Origin: an uncultured Halomonas sp.
GTDB lineage: Bacteria > Pseudomonadota > Gammaproteobacteria > Pseudomonadales > Halomonadaceae
DNA: 64,000 nt
Direction of reading: 5' to 3'
Assembly: GCF_946887195.1 (NCBI RefSeq)
Contig: NZ_CAMPKE010000011.1
Coordinates: 1-64,000 of the forward strand
In this document: positions 42,690 through 51,364 of the stretch, piece after piece
Layout of the letters: every line of letters begins with the position of its first letter
Position numbering within the stretch: the first letter of the stretch is position 1
The notes under the pieces: model-generated
Told to the model about the DNA's origin: nothing
The model's input: only the letters and a program-made list of their open reading frames with translations
The model's database searches: none
Position numbers and translations under genes: made by a program

Positions 42690-43673
42690 TCAATAGCGCA
42701 GCCGATGACAGAGCGCGCCGCCCGCCTTGGCGGCGAGTCGTGGCATCAGCGCCGGTAGATCGTGGAAGTCGCTCTCATCGCTGATCAGCGCATCGAGCCT
42801 GGCATCGGCCAGTAGGTCGAGAGCTAGCGTCAGTCGGCGCCGGTGATCCCAACGGGCACTGCGTGCGGGCGATACGGTGCCGACTTGGCTCGAGCGCAGC
42901 GTCAGGCGCCGGGCGTGGAACGCTTCGCCGAGCGGCAGGCCGACCTCTTGCTGGCCGAACCAGCTCATTTCGATCAGCGTGGCTTCCTGCCCGGTCAGCG
43001 CCAACCCGGCGCGCAGGCCTTGAGGCGTGCCGCTGGCATGGATGACCAGGTCGTTATCGCCCTGCGCGGCAGTCGGTGCGCAGAATGGCACATCGAGTGC
43101 CTGGGCGAGTTGGGCGCGCCGGGGTTCGACGTCGATCAGCTGTACACGGGTTCCGGGTATGCGGGCACACAGGTAGGCGACCAGCGCACCGACGACGCCG
43201 GCACCGATCACCGCGATGCGATCGCCCATGCGCGGGCCGGCGTCCCACAGGCCATTGATTGCGGTTTCCATATTGGCGGCCAGCACGGCGCGTTCGGGCG
43301 GTACGCTTTCAGGCAGCATCAGAACGGCCTCGGCGGGCACTACGTAGCGATCCTGGTGGGGGTATAGGCAGAACACATCGCGACCCAGCAGGCCGGCTGG
43401 GCCTCGTTCGACCGTGCCGACACTGGCGTAGCCGTATTTGACCGGACCGGGAAAATCGCCGGCCTGGAAGGGCGCACGCATTCGCTCGTATTCGCTGGGC
43501 GGGACGCGGCCATTGAAGACCAGCGCCTCGGTACCGCGGCTGATGGCACTGAAGCGAGTACGGATCAGTACACCACTGGTATCCGGCTCTGGCAGGGTTT
43601 CCTCGCGCAGTGCACCGCTACCCGGCGCGAGTGTCCAGAACGCCGTGGCGGTCATGGCGGTCATGGTTATCAT
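42690..43673 (-). CDS. MDR-superfamily (zinc-type alcohol dehydrogenase-like) oxidoreductase
   Basis: The 327-residue protein has a GroES-like N-terminal domain ([34 protein letters not shown]) and a Rossmann domain with [20 protein letters not shown]. The four structural-zinc cysteines of classical alcohol dehydrogenases are missing and the catalytic Cys-His set is not obvious, so it may be a non-zinc reductase. The group resembles dehydrogenases found in bacteriochlorophyll-type or secondary pathways. It is the first gene of the leftward half of the cluster and precedes the 6-PTPS-like gene by 24 bases. Confidence 0.82.
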   Translation of the reverse strand: MITMTAMTATAFWTLAPGSGALREETLPEPDTSGVLIRTRFSAISRGTEALVFNGRVPPSEYERMRAPFQAGDFPGPVKYGYASVGTVERGPAGLLGRDVFCLYPHQDRYVVPAEAVLMLPESVPPERAVLAANMETAINGLWDAGPRMGDRIAVIGAGVVGALVAYLCARIPGTRVQLIDVEPRRAQLAQALDVPFCAPTAAQGDNDLVIHASGTPQGLRAGLALTGQEATLIEMSWFGQQEVGLPLGEAFHARRLTLRSSQVGTVSPARSARWDHRRRLTLALDLLADARLDALISDESDFHDLPALMPRLAAKAGGALCHRLRY

Positions 43674-43873
43674 CCTTGCTGATTGGCGTTGAACTTTCGA
43701 TCCGGCAAGAGGTCGATTGGTTCAATGGTTGTATAGAAATTGTATAGGAATGGGCCGTCATGGCATATTGGCTCCGGCGAGACAATTCAATAACCGGCAA
43801 GCATGTCGATCCCATCTGCCATAGTTAAGGTTGAGCGTGGACGTTGTCACGTCAAGGGATGGCGAGGTGACTC
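43674..43873. promoter_or_regulatory. Divergent promoter region with a twofold TTGTATAG repeat
   Basis: This 200-base region separates the leftward dehydrogenase-led operon from the rightward CDP-alcohol phosphatidyltransferase gene. TTGTATAG occurs at 43729-43736 and again at 43740-43747, an 11-base period that puts both on the same face of the helix, as expected for a dimeric or cooperative regulator. No regulator gene is seen next to it. Confidence 0.5.
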
Positions 43874-44641
43874 ATGAACGACAGTCAAGGAACGCTGACC
43901 GCTGGGCTGTGCAGAGCGCGGTCTTCGGCCGTCGTCGAGTTGGGCGTCGGGCTACTCATGCTCGTGCTGCTCATCGAAGGATTATTGTTATGGCTGGCGG
44001 CCCCACAGGGATTGCGACTGAGCGCCGGGGTGGTCTATCTGGTCATGGCGGCGCTGATGCTATGGGCATGGCCGCCAGCACGCCGCTGGCTGGGGTGGGC
44101 CAATCGAGTCACGCTACTACGCGGCATGCTGGTCGCGATTATCGCCGGAGCGGTGATTTTTCCCGACTTCATAGCGCATCATGCCACCAGTATGGCGATA
44201 CTGGCCGTGCTGGCGCTGGGTCTCGATGGGCTCGACGGGTGGGTGGCGCGTCTGACTCGCTCGGCAAGCGCGTTCGGCGCACGCTTCGACATGGAAGTGG
44301 ATGCCTTCTTAATCCTGGTGCTGTGCGCCGCGCTGGTGGCGGTCGATAAGGTCGGTACCTGGGTGCTTGCCATCGGCGCCATGCGCTACGTTTTCGTCGT
44401 GGCTGGATACGTCCGGCCATGGCTGTCCCAGGCGTTACCGCACAGCCGGCGGCGCAAGGTGGTTTGTGTCTGGCAGGTGGCGACGCTGCTAGTGGGGTTG
44501 TTGCCGATGGTGTCGGCAGGGCAGGCGTCGTCATTGAGCGCAGTGGCGCTGTGTCTGCTGTCGTTGTCGTTCGGTCTCGATGTGCGCTGGCTGGCGCGCC
44601 GGCGCAATCCAAGCCTTTCCAGGCATGAGTCCTATCGATAA
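43874..44641 (+). CDS. CDP-alcohol phosphatidyltransferase family protein
   Basis: The 255-residue membrane protein has the full catalytic motif of the family, DGLDGWVAR-N8-G-N3-D-N3-D (from LDGLDGWVARLTRSASAFGA to the aspartates in RFDMEVD). At least six hydrophobic helices surround it. Such enzymes transfer a phosphoalcohol from CDP to an alcohol acceptor such as glycerol-3-phosphate or inositol phosphate. In this cluster it could link a head group to a lipid. It is transcribed away from the dehydrogenase gene through the shared promoter region. Confidence 0.88.
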   Translation: MNDSQGTLTAGLCRARSSAVVELGVGLLMLVLLIEGLLLWLAAPQGLRLSAGVVYLVMAALMLWAWPPARRWLGWANRVTLLRGMLVAIIAGAVIFPDFIAHHATSMAILAVLALGLDGLDGWVARLTRSASAFGARFDMEVDAFLILVLCAALVAVDKVGTWVLAIGAMRYVFVVAGYVRPWLSQALPHSRRRKVVCVWQVATLLVGLLPMVSAGQASSLSAVALCLLSLSFGLDVRWLARRRNPSLSRHESYR

Positions 44642-44776
44642 CGTACCGAAAAATCGCGATATTTCTCCTTCGCAAGCTTAGCGTTAGCGAAAACGTTGGG
44701 ACATCGTCATTATCGGGGTCGTTATCGATCTCACGCCAAGGTATAAAGGAAACACCGTTTTGCTAAGGATGCCGCC

Positions 44777-45805
44777 ATGGCACGCGCCCCTTTCGAGCTT
44801 GCCGGTATCCGGGTGGCACCGGGTACCCGCGCCCAGATCGATGTCCCAGTCGCCAAGCTGTATACTCACGCGCCGTTGGATATTCCCGTAGAGATCGTGC
44901 ACGGTCGTCAGTCCGGCCCGGTCATGCTGGTATGCGGCGCCATCCATGGCGATGAGATCAATGGCGTTGAAATCGTGCGCCGGCTGCTGCGATCCTCGAC
45001 CATCAAGCGGCTGCGTGGCACCTTGATCGGCGTGCCCATCGTGAATATTTTCGGCTTCGTGCAGCACACTCGCTATTTGCCCGACCGGCGAGATCTCAAC
45101 CGCTGCTTCCCCGGCAGCGAGGAAGGGTCGCTGGGCTCGCGCGTGGCGGCACTGTTTCGCGAACAGATCGTCGAACAGGCGACGCATATCATCGACCTGC
45201 ACACCGGCGCGATTCATCGCACCAATCTTCCCCAGGTTCGCGCCCAGCTGACCCCCGGCAGTGAAACCTCGGCGATGGCCGAGGCCTTCGGTGCGCCGGT
45301 GATTCTCAATGCCGAACTGCGCGAGGGCAGCCTGCGCGCTTATGCGCAGAGCCGTGGCGTGCCGGTATTGACCTACGAGGCGGGCGAGGCGCTGCGTTTC
45401 GATGAGTGGGCGATCGCCCCTGGGGTGCGTGGCGTGCTGCGCGTGATGCGAAGCCTGGGAATGCTGGCACCGAGCCGTCGGCGGTCGCCACCACCGGCCG
45501 CCGAGATCGCCAATGGGTCGAGCTGGGCACGCGCGCCGATCGATGGCATTCTCAGGCCGCGTTCGCGGCTGGGTGCGCGGGTCGCCAAGGGGCAGGTATT
45601 GGGGGTGGTTGCCGATCCGTTCGGCAATGCGGAGGGCGAGGTGGTGGCCAATGCCGATGGCATCGTCATCGGCATGAGCAACCTACCGCTGGCCAACGAG
45701 GGTGAGGCGCTATTTCATGTGGCGCGCTTCGATGCCATCGAGGAGGCCGAGAACGCGGTGGAGTCGTTCCAGTCCGCTTTCGAGCCGACGCTGGAAACCA
45801 TGTGA
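44777..45805 (+). CDS. Succinylglutamate desuccinylase/aspartoacylase family protein
   Basis: The 342-residue protein is a zinc hydrolase of the M14-like aspartoacylase group: GAIHGDEINGVE supplies His and Glu, IIDLHTGA the second His, RRDLNRCFPG the substrate arginine region, and LTYEAGEALRF the catalytic Glu. The C-terminal domain (residues 250-320) is a beta barrel with RPRSRLGARVAKGQVLGVV. The true substrate is unknown: members act on N-acyl amino acids or modified peptides. It is a single gene between the CDP-alcohol enzyme and dusA. Confidence 0.85.
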   Translation: MARAPFELAGIRVAPGTRAQIDVPVAKLYTHAPLDIPVEIVHGRQSGPVMLVCGAIHGDEINGVEIVRRLLRSSTIKRLRGTLIGVPIVNIFGFVQHTRYLPDRRDLNRCFPGSEEGSLGSRVAALFREQIVEQATHIIDLHTGAIHRTNLPQVRAQLTPGSETSAMAEAFGAPVILNAELREGSLRAYAQSRGVPVLTYEAGEALRFDEWAIAPGVRGVLRVMRSLGMLAPSRRRSPPPAAEIANGSSWARAPIDGILRPRSRLGARVAKGQVLGVVADPFGNAEGEVVANADGIVIGMSNLPLANEGEALFHVARFDAIEEAENAVESFQSAFEPTLETM

Positions 45806-45815
45806 TATAGGATCA

Positions 45816-46814
45816 TCAGGCAATTGCCGGTTCACGAGGCGATTCGGGAACGAGCCCCAGCGCATCGTCGAAAACCGCTAGCCCGGCGCCATCGCGGTGG
45901 GCGTGCTCAGAGAGATGACGGCGAAAGCGGCGCCCGCCCGGGCAGCCCTGAAACAGCCCCAGTAGATGGCGCGTCACATGATTGAGCCGTGCGCCTTCCT
46001 CCAGCCGCTTGGCGATATAGGGGCGTAGCGCTCGCGCCGCCGCGTGGCGACTCACCGCCGGGCCGTGCTCACCATAGAAAGCGGCATCCACCTCGGCCAG
46101 CAACCACGGGTTCTGATAGGCTTCGCGACCGACCATCACGCTATCGACGTGTTGCAACTGCCCGCGACAATCTTCCAGGGTCTTCAGCCCGCCATTGATA
46201 CCGATATGCAGCTCCGGATGCGTTGCCTTGAGGCGCTGCACACGTGGGTAATTAAGCGGCGGTACGTCGCGGTTCTGCTTGGGCGAGAGGCCTTGTAGCC
46301 ACGCCTTGCGAGCATGCACGATGAACGTATCGCAGCCGGCATCGGCGACCTGGGCGATGAAGCGTTCGAGATCGACGTCTTCATCCTGATCGTCGATGCC
46401 AATACGGCACTTCACGGTTACCGGGATAGACACCGCATCGCGCATCGCGCGCACGCCAGTGGCGACTTTGTCGGGGTGCGCCATCAAGCAAGCGCCAATC
46501 AGGTTGTTCTGTACCCGGTCGCTTGGGCAGCCGACATTGAGATTGACCTCGTCATATCCCCACGCCTCGGCGATCGCCGCGCATTGCGCCAGCTCGAAGG
46601 GGTCACTGCCGCCCAATTGCAGCGCCAAGGGGTGCTCGGTCTCGTCGTAACCCAGGAAACGCTCGCGCGGGCTGCCATGCAAAATGGCCCCGGTGGTCAC
46701 CATTTCGGTGTATAGCAGCGCATGGCGCGTCAGGGTTCGTGCGAAGACTCTGTAGTCACGGGTAGACCAATCCATCATCGGCGCGACAGAGAAGGTGCGA
46801 TCAAAAAAGGGCAT
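45816..46814 (-). CDS. dusA: tRNA-dihydrouridine(20/20a) synthase
   Basis: The 332-residue FMN enzyme has the Dus pattern: FSVAPMMDWSTRDYRVFART, HPLALQLGGSDP, NLNVGCPSDRVQNNLIGACL with the catalytic Cys, HARKAWLQGLSPKQNRDVPP and GINGGLKTLEDC. It reduces uridines 20 and 20a of tRNAs in the D-loop. The ATG at 46812-46814 is chosen by alignment to the usual start MPFF; an upstream frame would add 15 unusual residues. The gene points away from a candidate small-RNA terminator. Confidence 0.95.
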   Translation of the reverse strand: MPFFDRTFSVAPMMDWSTRDYRVFARTLTRHALLYTEMVTTGAILHGSPRERFLGYDETEHPLALQLGGSDPFELAQCAAIAEAWGYDEVNLNVGCPSDRVQNNLIGACLMAHPDKVATGVRAMRDAVSIPVTVKCRIGIDDQDEDVDLERFIAQVADAGCDTFIVHARKAWLQGLSPKQNRDVPPLNYPRVQRLKATHPELHIGINGGLKTLEDCRGQLQHVDSVMVGREAYQNPWLLAEVDAAFYGEHGPAVSRHAAARALRPYIAKRLEEGARLNHVTRHLLGLFQGCPGGRRFRRHLSEHAHRDGAGLAVFDDALGLVPESPREPAIA

Positions 46815-47176
46815 GTCGATGAGCACAAGAGAGGAGGGATTATCATTGCATTCTATCAATACATGGGCGGCGTTTCAGCCCATGCGTGGATCGTCTGGCA
46901 GCGCATCGTTGAGGTTGAATCCATCGCCCGCGCGGGTCGATATCGGTAAGAGGCGGCAGTTTCTGCAAGATGATTAACCTGCGTTAATTTAACGCCGCGC
47001 GAAGGCTGGCATATTAGCAATGTCGGTGTCGTTGCAGCGCTGGCTTGCCGGCTGTGACGGCCTCGCCCCTCGACGAGCCCCGGCCGCGCGCATGGCCGGG
47101 GTCTTTTTATCGAAGGGTTATAGGGATTGGTGACGACCAGTCCGGAGCGAACCGTTCAGCTTCAAAGACGCATGGC
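46815..47176. other. Intergenic region with a candidate small RNA ending at the terminator at 47078-47109
   Basis: This stretch carries the dusA promoter on the left and the 3' flank of the small acidic protein gene on the right. On the plus strand no protein gene lies before the strong terminator at 47078-47109, so the bases from about 46975 to 47109 may be a small RNA. I could not place a confident promoter for it. Confidence 0.35.
47078..47109 (+). terminator. Rho-independent terminator without an upstream gene
   Basis: Eight-base perfect arms CCCCGGCC and GGCCGGGG surround GCGCGCAT and are followed by TCTTTTTA, a canonical plus-strand terminator. The nearest plus-strand coding gene ends at 45805, and dusA lies in between on the other strand, which points to a non-coding transcript. 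Confidence 0.85.
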
Positions 47177-47383
47177 TCAAAGCCCATAGTCCTCGGGCTC
47201 TTCGCCTTGCTCGCGCAGAAAAGCGGCGATCAGATCCTCTTCGCCATCATGATCGGACCCGCTACTGTAGGCAAATTCGATGAGTTGCTCCTCCGCGAAC
47301 CCGTCGTACCACTGCATATCCTTGTAGTCGCTGGTGGCATACCAGTCGCTGGCGTCTTCGTAGCTATCGAAAAGCATCGGCAT
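47177..47383 (-). CDS. Small acidic protein of unknown function
   Basis: The 68-residue product (ATG at 47381-47383, AAGGAA eight bases upstream) is strongly acidic and aromatic, with SYEDASDWYATSDYKDMQWY near the start and EQGEEPEDYGL at the end. No family is recognised and there is no signal peptide or membrane helix. The good ribosome site and compact length argue that it is a real gene. It lies 69 bases downstream of the stop of an XRE regulator on the same strand. Confidence 0.6.
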   Translation of the reverse strand: MPMLFDSYEDASDWYATSDYKDMQWYDGFAEEQLIEFAYSSGSDHDGEEDLIAAFLREQGEEPEDYGL

Positions 47384-47452
47384 GGATGAGTTCCTTATGC
47401 GCAACGTTTTCTGCAACGTAGGTCCGGATAGCCAGCCCCGCAAGCCGTATTA

Positions 47453-48082
47453 TTATTGTGTAATCCCCACCCACCTCAGCGTATCGAGCGTTTCCAGTCG
47501 CCAACGGGCGCGTACTTGACCGACCAACTTGAAGGGAAGGGTTTCGGGAGCGACGGTATCCAGGTGTTGCGATTCATCGCTAACGCTGACCTTGCCATTG
47601 GTGGTTCGCGATAGGTAACGAATCACCAACTGATCGAAGCGCTCGAGTACATACAGCCCGTCCTTGCCGAAATCCTTGAGTGGCAGGATGGCGGCCAGAT
47701 CGCCCTCGGCAAGGAAGTCGAAGCGCTCGCCATTGCCTGGCGTCACCAAATGACAGTCACGTGTCAGATGCTGCACCGGCAACCCGCCGAGAAGCGGCAA
47801 GAGCGCTTCGCCCTGCCGCAGCCATGGGGCCGGTTGGCGCACTTGCATGTATAGCACCCCGCCTTGGGGAGGCGGGGCAGGCGTGCCATCCAGCAAATCG
47901 ACAAGTGTGCAATCGAGTGCCTCGGTCAGCGCGAGCAATCGCTCATGGCCTATCTGTTTTATCGTGCCCGATTCCCAGTAGGAAATGGTGACGTCGGAGA
48001 CGCCGACCCGGCGTGCGAGAGCGGCCTTGCTCAATCTGGCCTGCACTCGTAGCCGTTTTATGCGGGATCCCAATGCGTCCAT
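47453..48082 (-). CDS. XRE family regulator with a non-cleavable S24-like C-terminal domain
   Basis: The likely start is the ATG at 48080-48082, giving 209 residues that begin directly with a helix-turn-helix (RIKRLRVQARLSKAALARRV, SDVTISYWESG). The C-terminal half follows the LexA/CI peptidase fold (GDLAAILPLKDFGKDGLYVL, LVIRYLSRT, LVGQVRARW). The serine of the GDSM motif and the lysine are both lost, so it should not self-cleave. It resembles a phage-type repressor adopted for host use. Longer starts up to 48160 are possible. Its target is unknown. Confidence 0.78.
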   Translation of the reverse strand: MDALGSRIKRLRVQARLSKAALARRVGVSDVTISYWESGTIKQIGHERLLALTEALDCTLVDLLDGTPAPPPQGGVLYMQVRQPAPWLRQGEALLPLLGGLPVQHLTRDCHLVTPGNGERFDFLAEGDLAAILPLKDFGKDGLYVLERFDQLVIRYLSRTTNGKVSVSDESQHLDTVAPETLPFKLVGQVRARWRLETLDTLRWVGITQ

Positions 48083-48619
48083 CGATGCATCTCGCCGTAA
48101 CATGAACGCGTTAGCATAACTAGACATTGCCGAAGTTTGTTTCGGGTTAGGAATACTCATTCCGCATCGAGAAACGAGGTAACGGCAGGAGGCCGAGCAT
48201 AGCCTATCGCGTGGTTGATAATATCGTCGTGAATCCTGGTGACAATCAGTCGTGGCACCGGGAATCGCTCGATAAGCACATCATTGCATGGCAACGACAT
48301 TCCGAAAATATGTCGCACTAACGAGATTTTGTGCAAATTAGCGCATCAACGAGTTTTTTGTTGACTTTTCTTATTTGGCGTGATTGGCGAGAAAAACGCG
48401 CCGGCTGCCCAAGGGCAGCCCGTTGGCGCTAAGGGGTGTTGCACTGAAGGCTCCATCGACACGGGCTGCCGTGCGATGGTTCTTCCGGGAAGCGCCAGCG
48501 GCGCCGCTCGAAAGAGGCATGCAGTATAGGTAGTCGTGCTTTGCGGAATAAGTGGGTACAATCGAAAACCAGTGTTTCCAGTATGGAAACTTTCTACATG
48601 CCGTGCGATAGGAGTGACC
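48083..48619. other. Divergent intergenic region of the XRE and LysR regulator genes
   Basis: About 540 bases without a protein gene. They include the control region of both regulators, a hairpin at 48398-48429, and AT-rich tracts around 48305-48375. A TACAAT hexamer at 48556-48561 may be the -10 of the LysR gene, but the matching -35 is weak. Nothing else is evident. Confidence 0.4.
48398..48429 (-). terminator. Hairpin with minus-strand T-run in the LysR leader region
   Basis: Inner arms GGCTGCCC and GGGCAGCC and outer arms GCGCC and GGCGC form a bulged stem. On the minus strand it is followed by CGTTTTTC, as in an intrinsic terminator. No minus-strand gene precedes it, so it may end antisense transcription coming from the LysR gene, or act as a leader structure on the plus strand. 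Confidence 0.45.
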
Positions 48620-49516
48620 TTGGCGACACTGGATGCCTTGAAGGTTTTCGTGGAAGTGGTGCGCGCCAAGGGCTTTACCGCGGCGGCGCGACGTCTGGGA
48701 ATTTCCAAGTCGCTGGCCTCCAAGCGGGTAGCGGCGCTGGAGGAGGAGCTGGGCGTCAGCCTGCTCAATCGCTCGACCCGCTCATTGCATCTCACCGAGG
48801 CCGGGCAGATCTACTACGAGCATGGCCTGCGCATTCGCGATGAGCTGGCTGCTGCCGAAGCGCAGGTACAGTCGGTGACGGCGCGCCCGCGCGGGCAACT
48901 CAAGGTCAGTGCACAGGTCAGCTTCGGCTTCATGTATCTGGCGACACCGACCACGGCATTCATGCGCCGTTACCCCGATATCGCGGTGGAGATTCTGCTC
49001 GAGGATCAGCGCTTCGAGCCGATCGACGACTCGGTGGATCTGGCCATTCGCATGGGGCCCTTGCCGGCGTCGAGTCTGGTGTCCCGACCGCTGTGCAAGG
49101 TGGTCTACGGCTTGTATGCCGCTCCTGAGTACCTGGCGCGCGCCGAGAGGCCGCTGCATCCTCGCGATATCGTCCATCACGATAGCGTGTTCTACGGCAA
49201 TTACGACCTGGGCGCGCATTGGCGCTTCTCGCTCAATGGCCAGCCCCTGGATATCGAGCCCAGTTCACGATTGGTGATCAATAATCTCCTGGGTGTGGTC
49301 GAAGCCGCCAAGGCCGGCTTCGGGCTGGCCTACCTGCCCACGTTCTCGGCGCGCGCCGCCGTGGCCAATGGCGAGCTGGAACCACTACTGCAACCCTATT
49401 GGAACGAACACGGCAGCATGCTGGTGCTGTTCCGCTCGCGCAAATACCTTCCCGACAAGACACGCGCTTACCTGGACTTCATAACCGAGTGGTTTCGCGA
49501 AAACCTGGTGCTTTGA
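48620..49516 (+). CDS. LysR family transcriptional regulator
   Basis: The start is taken as TTG at 48620, five bases after AGGAG, giving 298 residues, the usual LysR length. The N-terminal helix-turn-helix reads VFVEVVRAKGFTAAARRLGI followed by SKSLASKRVAALEEELGVSL. The effector domain (RGQLKVSAQVSFGFMYLATP, FGLAYLPTFSARAAV) resembles the CrgA/AaeR subgroup. No divergent target gene lies immediately upstream apart from the XRE regulator, so its regulon is not evident from context. Confidence 0.9.
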   Translation: MATLDALKVFVEVVRAKGFTAAARRLGISKSLASKRVAALEEELGVSLLNRSTRSLHLTEAGQIYYEHGLRIRDELAAAEAQVQSVTARPRGQLKVSAQVSFGFMYLATPTTAFMRRYPDIAVEILLEDQRFEPIDDSVDLAIRMGPLPASSLVSRPLCKVVYGLYAAPEYLARAERPLHPRDIVHHDSVFYGNYDLGAHWRFSLNGQPLDIEPSSRLVINNLLGVVEAAKAGFGLAYLPTFSARAAVANGELEPLLQPYWNEHGSMLVLFRSRKYLPDKTRAYLDFITEWFRENLVL

Positions 49517-49589
49517 ATTGTCACGGCTGCTGGTCGGGTAGCGAGTGCGTATAATGCCGGGCATTCCCTGAGCCAACGGAACGGATGAG

Positions 49590-51068
49590 ATGACCGTACG
49601 CACTCGAATCGCCCCGTCACCTACCGGCGACCCGCATGTCGGCACCGCCTACATTGCGCTGTTCAATCTATGTTTCGCTCGCCAGCATGGTGGCCAGTTC
49701 ATTCTGCGCATCGAGGACACCGACCGCCAGCGCTCCACCTTGGATTCGGAACGGATGATTCTCGACTCGCTGCGCTGGCTGGGTCTGGAATGGGACGAGG
49801 GCCCCGATGTCGGCGGTCCGCATGGCCCATACCGGCAGAGCGAGCGCGGCGACATCTATGCCGAGTACGCACGGCAACTGCTCGACGCCGGTCACGCCTT
49901 CAAGTGCTATCGCACCAGCGAGGAGCTCGATGCCTTGCGCGAGGCACGCAAGGCCGACGGCATGCATCTGGCGCTCAAGCCGGCGGACCTGGCGCTGCCG
50001 GATGACGAGGTCAAGCGTCGCGAAGCCGAAGGCTGGCCCTACGTGGTGCGCATGCAGGTGCCGGGGGAGGGCACTTGTGTCATCGACGACATGCTACGTG
50101 GCGCCATCGAGGTCGACTGGATGCAGGTCGATGCGCAGATCCTGCTCAAGTCCGATGGCATGCCTACCTACCATCTGGCCAACGTGGTCGACGACCATTT
50201 GATGGGCATCACCCATGTGCTGCGTGGCGAGGAGTGGATCAACTCGGCGCCCAAGCATCAGCTGCTGTACGACTACTTCGGCTGGGACATGCCGGTACTG
50301 TGCCACATGCCGCTACTGCGCAACCCCGACAAATCGAAACTCTCCAAGCGCAAGAACCCGACCTCGATCAACTATTATCGGCGGATGGGTTTCCTGCCGC
50401 AGGCGGTAACCAACTACCTGGGTCGGATGGGCTGGTCGATGCCTGATGAGCGCGAGAAGTTTTCCCTCGACGAGATGATGGCGCACTTCGACATCCAGCG
50501 CGTGTCGCTGGGTGGGCCGGTCTTCGATCTGGAGAAGTTGACCTGGCTGAACGGCGTCTATATCCGTGAGGATCTCGACGATGCGGCGCTGCTCGAGGCG
50601 CTGCGTGGCTGGGCCTTCAACGCGGAGTACGTCGGACGGATATTGCCTCAGGTGCGCCCGCGCATCGAAACGCTAGCCGATGCGATGCCGCTGGCCGGCC
50701 ACTTCTTCGCCGGGCTGCCGGCCATCGACGAGCGAAGTTTCGCCGACATCAAGCTCGAGCGCGATGAACTGGTCAAGCTGCTGCAGTTCCTGGTCTGGCG
50801 ACTGGAGGGTGTCGTGCGCTGGGACAAGGAGAGCCTGCTGGCCGAGGCCAAGCTATTGGGCGAGCATTTCAATTTGAAGATGAAAGCGCTTCTGGCGCCG
50901 GTGTTCATCGCGATTACCGGTTCGTCGGCGTCGACCTCGGTGATCGATGCCATGGCCATTCTTGGCTCGGATGTGACCCGGGCAAGACTACGCCACGCCA
51001 TCGACATACTGGGCGGCGTTTCCAAGAAGCAGGCCAAGAAGCTCGAGAAGGAGTATCGCGAGCTGTAA
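49590..51068 (+). CDS. gltX: Glutamyl-tRNA synthetase
   Basis: The 492-residue class I synthetase has the HIGH-like motif [28 protein letters not shown], the KMSKS-like SKLSKRKNP at about residue 248-256, and a C-terminal anticodon-binding domain ending with an Lys-rich helix ([14 protein letters not shown]). It charges tRNA-Glu with glutamate. It is followed at once by a tRNA-Ala/tRNA-Glu operon, so enzyme and substrate RNA are encoded side by side. Confidence 0.97.
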   Translation: MTVRTRIAPSPTGDPHVGTAYIALFNLCFARQHGGQFILRIEDTDRQRSTLDSERMILDSLRWLGLEWDEGPDVGGPHGPYRQSERGDIYAEYARQLLDAGHAFKCYRTSEELDALREARKADGMHLALKPADLALPDDEVKRREAEGWPYVVRMQVPGEGTCVIDDMLRGAIEVDWMQVDAQILLKSDGMPTYHLANVVDDHLMGITHVLRGEEWINSAPKHQLLYDYFGWDMPVLCHMPLLRNPDKSKLSKRKNPTSINYYRRMGFLPQAVTNYLGRMGWSMPDEREKFSLDEMMAHFDIQRVSLGGPVFDLEKLTWLNGVYIREDLDDAALLEALRGWAFNAEYVGRILPQVRPRIETLADAMPLAGHFFAGLPAIDERSFADIKLERDELVKLLQFLVWRLEGVVRWDKESLLAEAKLLGEHFNLKMKALLAPVFIAITGSSASTSVIDAMAILGSDVTRARLRHAIDILGGVSKKQAKKLEKEYREL

Positions 51069-51127
51069 TCGAGCCATTCGTCCGGGGCGGGTGCCAGCTG
51101 CCTGTCGGCAATCATTGGCTAAAAGTG

Positions 51128-51156
51128 TTGACGACTCAGGGGTGTATGGATAATAT
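51128..51156 (+). promoter_or_regulatory. Promoter of the tRNA-Ala/tRNA-Glu operon
   Basis: TTGACG (51128-51133) and TAATAT (51151-51156) are 17 bases apart. They are followed by a GC-rich discriminator (ACGCCCCG), typical of growth-rate- and stringent-controlled stable RNA promoters. The first tRNA starts about 35 bases downstream. Confidence 0.75.
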
Positions 51157-51191
51157 ACGCCCCGTTCTCGCGAGAGACATCATTGCGGTTC

Positions 51192-51267
51192 GGGGCCTTA
51201 GCTCAGCTGGGAGAGCGCGACGCTGGCAGCGTCGAGGTCATCGGTTCGATCCCGATAGGCTCCACCA
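51192..51267 (+). tRNA. tRNA-Ala (anticodon GGC)
   Basis: The 76-base gene folds as a cloverleaf: acceptor arms GGGGCCT and AGGCTCC (one G-T pair), D-arm AGCTCAGCTGGGAGAGC, anticodon stem GACGC/GCGTC around loop with GGC, and T-arm with GGTTCGATCC. CCA is encoded. It is the first of two tRNAs after gltX. Confidence 0.95.
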
Positions 51268-51288
51268 ATCTTGCAATTCGCGCATTAC

Positions 51289-51364
51289 GTCCCATTCGTC
51301 TAGTGGTCTAGGACACCGCCCTTTCACGGCGGTAACAGGGGTTCGAACCCCCTATGGGACGCCA
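51289..51364 (+). tRNA. tRNA-Glu (anticodon TTC)
   Basis: Acceptor arms GTCCCAT and ATGGGAC pair perfectly; the anticodon loop CTTTCAC sits in a CCGCC/GGCGG stem, and the T-arm has GGGGTTCGAACCCC. CCA is encoded after discriminator G. It lies 21 bases downstream of tRNA-Ala and is the substrate of the adjacent gltX product. Confidence 0.96.

Noticed and set aside
48346..48795. 149-codon minus-strand frame near the LysR gene
   Set aside because: It is antisense to the LysR helix-turn-helix and runs through the hairpin; Ser/Arg-rich composition and no domain.
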